Part shown: piece after piece, positions 58,018 to 64,000 of the stretch | Numbering within the stretch: the stretch's first letter is position 1 | Layout of the letters: the number at the start of each line of letters is the position of its first letter | Assembly: GCA_015143295.1 (NCBI GenBank) | Contig: CM026562.1 | Location: 620,001 to 684,000 of the forward strand | Direction of reading: 5' to 3' | Length of the DNA: 64,000 bases | From: Tetracentron sinense | Taxonomy: Eukaryota > Streptophyta > Magnoliopsida > Trochodendrales > Trochodendraceae | Notes under the pieces: generated by a model | What the model was told of the DNA's origin: nothing | Database searches by the model: none | The model's input: the letters and a program-made list of their open reading frames with translations, nothing else | Made by a program: the position numbers and the translations under genes

Positions 58018-59348
58018 TAAGTATGTTATGTATCTAAGAAAATACAATTTTTAGTTTTGATCTTGATTTAAAATAAAAAAAAATATGAAGAATGTGACAT
58101 TTGATTCTAAAAAATTATAAAAGGTAATAGAACCGAATTTACTCAAGTTTGAGTAAATAGTTTTGTTCGTGAGCCAAGCTTGAACAAGAACAATGAAGCT
58201 AGAGTTGAGCTTGAGCACCCTTATAACTTAATGTGTCGAGCCTGAACACCTTACTACTTGACTTAGTTACACCCCTACCCAAAAATGTTGGTAAAATGAT
58301 CAAATTAACCCTACAAATATGTGGAAAGAGATAGGAACAATTACACCGAGGGATGGTAAGGGGGAGAGAGAGAGAGATAGAGAGGCATAGTCAAGATAAA
58401 GATACAATGGGTCTAAGAGATGGAGGAGAGGGTGTGCAAAGATATAGAGAAAGGGTCTGAGTGATGGACATAGAGAGCGTCAGATAGAGAAAACTATCTT
58501 AAAATGTAGATTTGTAGGAAGTTTCACAGGTCATGAAAACAAAATTCTGATTGGATTATCGAAGTCTTGTAGTAAATTGTGATTCTTCTATTGGTAATTG
58601 TTGTAATGGGTCATCTAAATAAGCTCATTATAGCTTTATTATCTAGTTACTTTATTATGTTTTATTGTCTAGTGTCTTTTTATGTAACTAAGGGCATTTA
58701 TGTCCTTTCAAGTATGTGAATGTCAATCTAAGTGCTATAGCAGTGCACATTAAATTGAAAGAATTTAAGGTATAAATTGGGAAATGCTGAAATCAGATGA
58801 GATTATTATAACCCTAAAGAGCGCCCTTTAAATTATTTAATAATTACGCCCTCACCCCCTGGGTTCTGGATCATGGGTTGGGCCTTATAATATAGGTCGG
58901 GTCATAGGTTCTAGAAATCGAGGCGTGATAGATTAAGGTTGGCCTTAATTTCTAAACCCATATTAACCAGGCAAAACAAGGGCTTGGATCTTTAAAGCTC
59001 GGCCCTAACACAATTAAATATATTTAATATATATATGTGTGTGTGTGTGTGTGTAATTAGATATAGATCAAATTCATGCTTCATTGCATTCACACTTCTA
59101 TCTTTGTAAGGAGTTTTCCAACTGGTATGGTGTGTAGTTACTATGTGGTGAAGCACTTGTAATCATGTAGGTGTCCATGTTCTTAGCAACATGAGCCATC
59201 ATTAGGTGTGTCAACGGAAAGAGTTCGGGCGGCCTAGGCCCTTTTCAGAAATGATGTTAATTCGAGTCAGCAAATATATAAAGCCTGCCTAAGGAATCAA
59301 GAGCATGCTTTTTTTATAAAAATAAATTGGCCTTATTATAAGGCAAGT
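58018..59348. other. Intergenic, no gene recognised
   Basis: Includes a GA-rich stretch (58363-58386), a (TG)n run (59036-59053) and a 'GTGAGCCAAGCTTGAAC' dispersed repeat piece (58170-58230). Confidence 0.5.
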
Positions 59349-62287
59349 TGTAACGACCCGTAATTTCAATATAATAAAATTATGCATTTATGTGTCCTTA
59401 ACTGAGATTAATTAGTTAAGTTTTTGTTAAATTGGTGAAAAGTGGGTTTTGTTCAGGATTGGATTATACCAATAAAACTTCAGTTTTTTTCCTCAAAAAT
59501 CATACACAATGTATAGGTCGACTATCTGGACAATCACTCGTCATACCAGTTCCTTCATGTATCAATTCGCTAGACCGCAGGGGTCTTGAATGTAAGAAAA
59601 TCGAGAAAACCAGGAAAGTTACAGATTTTTGGAATTCAATTGGGACTCAATAATTGTTCGGGATTCTAATAGAAATCTGCAAAACATATACCACTGCATG
59701 TCAGTAGACCCTCTGGACGATTGTCTGTCATTTCGGCAGTTCATCATCTCAAATGAAGAAACGGCAGCATGTTTTGTGTCCGAAATCAAGAAATTAGGGG
59801 GTTTTGCAATTTTCTTCCAGACAAACTTTTTACAGTGAAAACTTAGTATTTCTCCCCAAAATTTCTACAGCGGGTGTCGGACTGTCTAAAGTTTGGTCAC
59901 CTGAAGTTTTGTCAATATCGGATGTCATGAAGTAGGGGTTCAGAGGCCGTATGCGGGATAAAAAGTCAGAAATGAGTCAAATGGTCAAACTGTTGACTTG
60001 GTCAACATGACCATTAATGATGGTCATATGCATGACACATGACCTTGGCCTATAAAAGAGGGGGCATCCCCCTCATTTTACCATTTTGCTCATGGTACAG
60101 TTCGGCCAGCCAAACACCCCTTTCTAAAGAGAGAAAGTCTAAAGAGAGAGAGGAGAGAGAAAGAAGAGAGAAAAAAAAAAGGGAAAGCTACCTTGAGGTG
60201 TTTCGACGCTCCCGACGCATTAGCAGCGTCTGATTTCTTCCCCGGTGCCTCGGTTGGCATGTAGAGAGAGAAAGTGCATGTTCGAGAGAGATGCTCTACC
60301 TCGGGGTTGATCGCTCTTATGAGCGCGTTGGTGGTGTTTGTTTCTTCCACAATCGTCTCGAAATCTATGTAGGGAGGTAAAACCCCTTCTCTCTTCTCTA
60401 TTTTTTGCTTTTTATACTATGCGAAATATTTGTTTTTTTTTTGCGCGGATGAAAAAGGGTTGGAGACCCCGTGGATGATGTATGGAAGGGTGGATGTGCG
60501 TCAAAAATGAGTAAAGGGGTGCAGCCCTCAGTCTAGGGTTGAAAAACCCCAGATTTAGGCTCACTGGACAGTGGGCGACCGATCACCCTGTATGAGTGAT
60601 TGATCGTCGACATGCAAATGTCTGGGCGATCGATCACCTAGCACTGGAAATAGATCAACAGTGCCCATAATGAATTTTTGAGGCTGTTATGATGCTTGAA
60701 CTTCTGTTGGACCTTCGGGGAGCCTAGATTAGGTCTCAGGTATGTTGTATTGTCACCCTCGGGTGTCGAAAAGTTGTCTGACCGTCGTGTAAGGCGATGG
60801 ACACATCCATTAGCCTAGAAATGTTCCCTAATGGGATGCTATGTTATTGAACTTGGAATACGGGGGTGAGGCCCAACTGTTTCAGTTAATCAAGCGAGGC
60901 CTAGGTTAACTAGGGTTTGTCCAAGGTTAGAATACCTAACCAGGATTAAGTATAGTTTGTGGTTTCTCTTTAACTAGCCCAGGAGTAGCGGTGTCCAGTA
61001 AGGCCCATGGTTCCTCCGTGACTGATAATCGGGAGATGTCAGTCTATTGGTCTAGGTCGTTCGTGGTTCCTCTTTGACTAGGTCAGGAGTGGCGGTGTCC
61101 AGTAAGGCCCATGGTTCTTTCGTGACTGATAGTCGGGAGGTGTCGGAGTCCTAGGGAGTTTAAAGTGGCTGAACATGAGATAGTGTATAGTCCAGGGTTC
61201 CTCTTTGGGTGGGTCAGAAGATGTTGGGACCGTGTCTATCAGGGTCCCCTCTTGGTGGAACTTTAGGAGATGTCGACATCAGTAAAGATGTCGGGGTTCC
61301 TCCGTAGACTAGCCAGAAGATGATGAAAGGCAGGTTGGTCGTGGTTCCTTCTTGACTGATACCCAGGGCGATGACGGTGAATACACAGTAGATGTTGTCA
61401 GTCAGTTGAATTGAGAAGTATGTCCTTATCAGGTGAATGTCTGGGTTGTGTGTGTAATCTTCAGATATGAAGTTGTCTGGGTTGGCGTTCTCAGGGTTTG
61501 TGTATTTTTCTGAGTCGATGTACTCAGGGTTCGGTATGGAATCATCGGATTTCAGGTAGTTTGGGTTGGTATATCCAAGGTTTGGTCATGTTCAGGTGAA
61601 AGACGAAACAGCGTATGTGAGTCTAAACGGCTTCAGTTATGGTTGATGTTTAAAGACTTAAGATGAACATTTATGGGTTGTAGCTAGTTAATAGAGTCTA
61701 AGGACTCGAAATGAAACATGATTGATGACTGAAATGATAACTTGGTAATATGAACACCATTTCATAAGTGTACTTCATAATTGAAAATTAATGAGGTCGG
61801 TAACCTCGGTTAGGGTGACGTAACCCTAAGTGACCTTGGGTCACAATTTATTATATATTGTTCTATTTTACTATAACATGCAAACTGAACTGTTATTATA
61901 TCATTATTGATGCGTGTTATTATATGGAAAAAAATCTAGATGGACTGTGGTTTTGTTGGTCTTCATAGCTCACTGACATTTCATGTCAGCAGATGTCGGA
62001 GCTGCTGATCAGTAGATGATGGACCTCTAGACTTTTGGATATTTTACAAACTATACCTGGTGTAGTAGTGGTGCTTCCTTTTGTAAACCAACTCAATGTA
62101 ATTAATACAGGTATATGGTTTTGCGATGATGGCTACTGTGATGACAGTGTATATTGCTTTATTGAAAGCATCTGATAATTATTTAATTTTCCTGCATTTT
62201 CGTCGGTAAAGTCTTCCTCTTGCGTGTTTATGACGAACGGGCACACATCTCGGAACTTGATTCCCCAAGCGTGGAATCAGGGTTTCA
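59349..62287 (+). repeat. 5' LTR of the Tekay-like element
   Basis: About 2.94 kb. The start TGTAACGACC is clear; the end is placed at CAGGGTTTCA by the primer site that follows and could be off by a few bases. Its 61000-61400 part has imperfect internal repeats around 'GTGGTTCCTYYTTGACT'. Confidence 0.7.
60051..60058 (+). promoter_or_regulatory. TATA box in Tekay-like LTR
   Basis: TATAAAAG in the context GGCCTATAAAAGAGGGGGC, the best core promoter in this LTR. Confidence 0.6.
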
Positions 62288-62290
62288 CTA

Positions 62291-62303
62291 TTGGTATCAG
62301 AGC
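62291..62303 (+). other. Primer-binding site, TTGGTATCAGAGC
   Basis: Complement of the initiator Met tRNA end, a few bases after the LTR. Confidence 0.82.
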
Positions 62304-62447
62304 TCAAGAGCAATAACCATCATAACAATTCGTATTTGTTCATAAAACACCTTAGGAAACGATTCCTAGTTGTTAGCTAGATGTGTTACTATACATCACC
62401 TATTTCGAAATCAGATAGTGATTTAGAAATTATGTGCATGTGCAGGG

Positions 62448-62806
62448 ATGCCGCTGATGTATAGAACCCCCACTAAGGAGGATTCGACTCATTATCATCA
62501 GATGGCAGTAGTATTGAGACGTCGTTATCCAGAGCGGCTTGGTATGACCCAGTAGATCATGAAGGTCATTCGACCTAAGACTATTTGGATAAATCCGGAC
62601 GGAACTGTCTAGACACCCCCTCGCCTCTAATGAAGCTCATAGTACCAGCGCAAGTGTGTCATGAGATTTTGAGACAGGCCAAGAGGATGCTGGCGGAGGA
62701 AATGAGAGAGCATACGATGGCGAGTCAGATGACAGACCCTAGTATAGAGGATGGGTCGTCCCAGGAGAATGTTGGGAGTAGTCCGTCTACCTCGACAGAG
62801 GGTTAA
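62448..62806 (+). pseudogene. Leader ORF between LTR and gag, decayed
   Basis: Begins MPLMYRTPTKEDSTHYHQMA and reads to a TAG at 62550-62552. The same frame continues with KTIWINPDGTV and further stops. A second frame (62585-62806) reads VCHEILRQAKRMLAEEMREH. The pattern looks like one former small protein of about 115 residues. I do not recognise it. Confidence 0.4.
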
Positions 62807-63103
62807 ATACTTTAGAATAGGGTCATGAGAGGAGACTGTAGCGCATCTGTATCATTTTGGAGTATAGTAGATGCCCTAGTCGGCCTTCTTATCACTTGAC
62901 TCATTTTTTGTGTGTATATACTTGTACAGTGTACATGATGTTTTGTATGCTTTGATGTAGTATGTTTATGTACATGGTGTGGTTATTGTATATATAAAGA
63001 TGAAATGAATGAAATGTCTCTTTTTGGATATCGAACTCTCAATACATTTCAATTTCATTTCATTATTAGTAAAAGTTCATTATTTTCTAATTTTAGGAAA
63101 ATC

Positions 63104-64000
63104 ATGCCACCTAGACGAACACTTGAGAATACCTTGGCTAGGGCCTTTGAGGCTATTTCGGCTCTAGCCAATCTGATTCAGCAATAGCAGGCCCAAAATA
63201 TGAATGAAAACGGAAATGGTAGTCGTAACCCTATTGTTACCATGCCAGAACATGGGCATCCGATGAGATTGGAGAAGTTTAAAAGACTTGGACCGTCAGT
63301 CATTTCGGGTACCATTGATCCGCTGAAGGCGAAGAACTGGATCAGAAGTTTAGCGAAAATTTCTCGGGCTATGTCTTTGCCCAAAGATGCGAAGCCTGGG
63401 TTCGCTATCTTTATGCTTGAGGGAGAGGTAGAGCACTGGTGGACCACAGTGGAAAGAACAGTTTCGCCACACCAGAGGCCTGTGAGTTGGGCAAAGTTCA
63501 TAGAACTGTTCTATGAACGCTACTTCTCAGCATCAACGAAGAAGAAGAAGGAGAGAGTTTCTCTAGTTGACCCAAGGAAATATGTTGGTCAGTGAGTATG
63601 AGCAGAAGATCAACCGGCTCTCGAGATTCTTTGTGAGGTTTGTCGAGGACAAGCAGTGGAGGGTTCAGAAGTTCGAAGAAGGATTGAAGCCAGCTATCAA
63701 AGGAAAACAAGCGGCTCAGAGGTTTACCTCATTTTCAGAGATTTTGGACATAATGCTCAGGGTAGAGCGAGTATATGAAGAAATGACACAGTCTAGTGCT
63801 GGCAGAGGCAAATGGCCAGTTCGAAATCCCTGGGAAAAGAAGAGCACCCAGCAGTTTACTGGGAAGAGAAAATTTAAAGAAATGAAAGTTCAAACATCTA
63901 CAGGAAGATCGGCGCCTAAGTGCGAGAAGTGTGGCCAGCCACATTTGACCAAGGATTGTAGAGTAAAAGTTTGTTTCTAGTGTGGAAAGGGACGATTTTT
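63104..64000 (+). pseudogene. Chromovirus gag, broken, cut by window end
   Basis: Starts MPPRRTLENTLARAFEAISA, hits a TAG at 63185-63187, continues in frame with LEKFKRLGPSVISGTIDPLK and FAIFMLEGEVEHWWTTVERT, then shifts frame near 63560 to QGNMLVSEYEQKINRLSRFF. A zinc knuckle-like CEKCGQPHLTKDC follows, and another stop lies just before CGKGRF at the window end. Confidence 0.85.

Larger units (their letters stand above)
59349..64000 (+). mobile_element. Tekay/Del-like Ty3/gypsy element, 5' part, cut by window end
   Basis: A long LTR starting TGTAACGACCCG, a Met-tRNA primer site, a leader ORF and a chromovirus-type gag follow in order. The long LTR and gag type fit Tekay/Del. The right half lies outside the window, so the target duplication cannot be checked. 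Confidence 0.8.

Noticed and set aside
34560-58230. GAGCTC/CAAGCTTGGCTCG repeats on both sides of the nest as a paired element
   Set aside because: Such words are common dispersed repeats in plants, and I could not find matching ends or a target duplication.
1-64000. tRNA, rRNA genes or CRISPR arrays
   Set aside because: None seen. The tRNA-like words are retrotransposon primer sites, and no spaced direct-repeat array exists. A tRNAscan-SE run would settle the tRNA point.

Overview
This is nuclear DNA from a flowering plant, probably not a grass. The evidence is spliced genes with plant-type introns, a PLS-class pentatricopeptide repeat (PPR) gene, a plant Pur-alpha gene, and heavy loading with plant LTR retrotransposons (Reina, Ale-like, Athila, SIRE-like and Tekay-like), L1-type LINEs and a hAT-like DNA element. 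I cannot name the species.

Region 1 (1-17647) is the gene-bearing part. A Pur-alpha gene (PURA1, minus strand) has five exons between 13253 and 932. Its 11.2-kb second intron holds a hAT-like element and a rearranged copia element (6184-10882) that has captured a piece of PUR2, the glycinamide ribonucleotide synthetase gene of purine synthesis. Upstream of PURA1 lies a truncated PPR 5' end (plus strand). About 4 kb away is the mirror image: an intact PPR gene (15658-17394, minus) next to a 72-bp remnant of PURA1 exon 1 (plus). The divergent PURA1/PPR pair was therefore duplicated in inverted orientation, and each copy kept only one of the two genes.

Region 2 (17648-34741) holds seven coding exons of a conserved type I membrane protein (minus, 20289-24349) with an Ac45/Voa1-like C-terminal membrane segment. 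Its first coding exon was not found. Decayed minus-strand LINE pieces (24400-28440) and a complete but defective Reina chromovirus (28639-33648, target duplication GCATG) follow.

Region 3 (34742-58017) is a nest of retrotransposons. A 4.6-kb Ale-like copia element is spread over 21.8 kb by three direct insertions: an Athila-type solo LTR in its RNase H gene, a 14.5-kb Athila-type element in its 3' LTR, and a second solo LTR in the same 3' LTR. The Athila element itself carries a 6.8-kb gag-only SIRE-like element. The direct-repeat flanks fit; one is exact beyond doubt (SIRE), one exact (first solo LTR), one exact but in low-complexity sequence (host copia), and the others differ at one base. 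A further solo LTR lies just outside.

Region 4 (58018-64000) ends in the 5' part of a Tekay/Del-like chromovirus: a 2.9-kb LTR, a Met-tRNA primer site, a decayed leader ORF and a broken gag that runs off the window.

Only three host genes look potentially functional: PURA1 (with a C-terminal frameshift to check), the PPR gene, and the membrane-protein gene if its first exon exists elsewhere. Exon borders were read by eye from splice sites and recalled family sequence; no alignment or database search was run.
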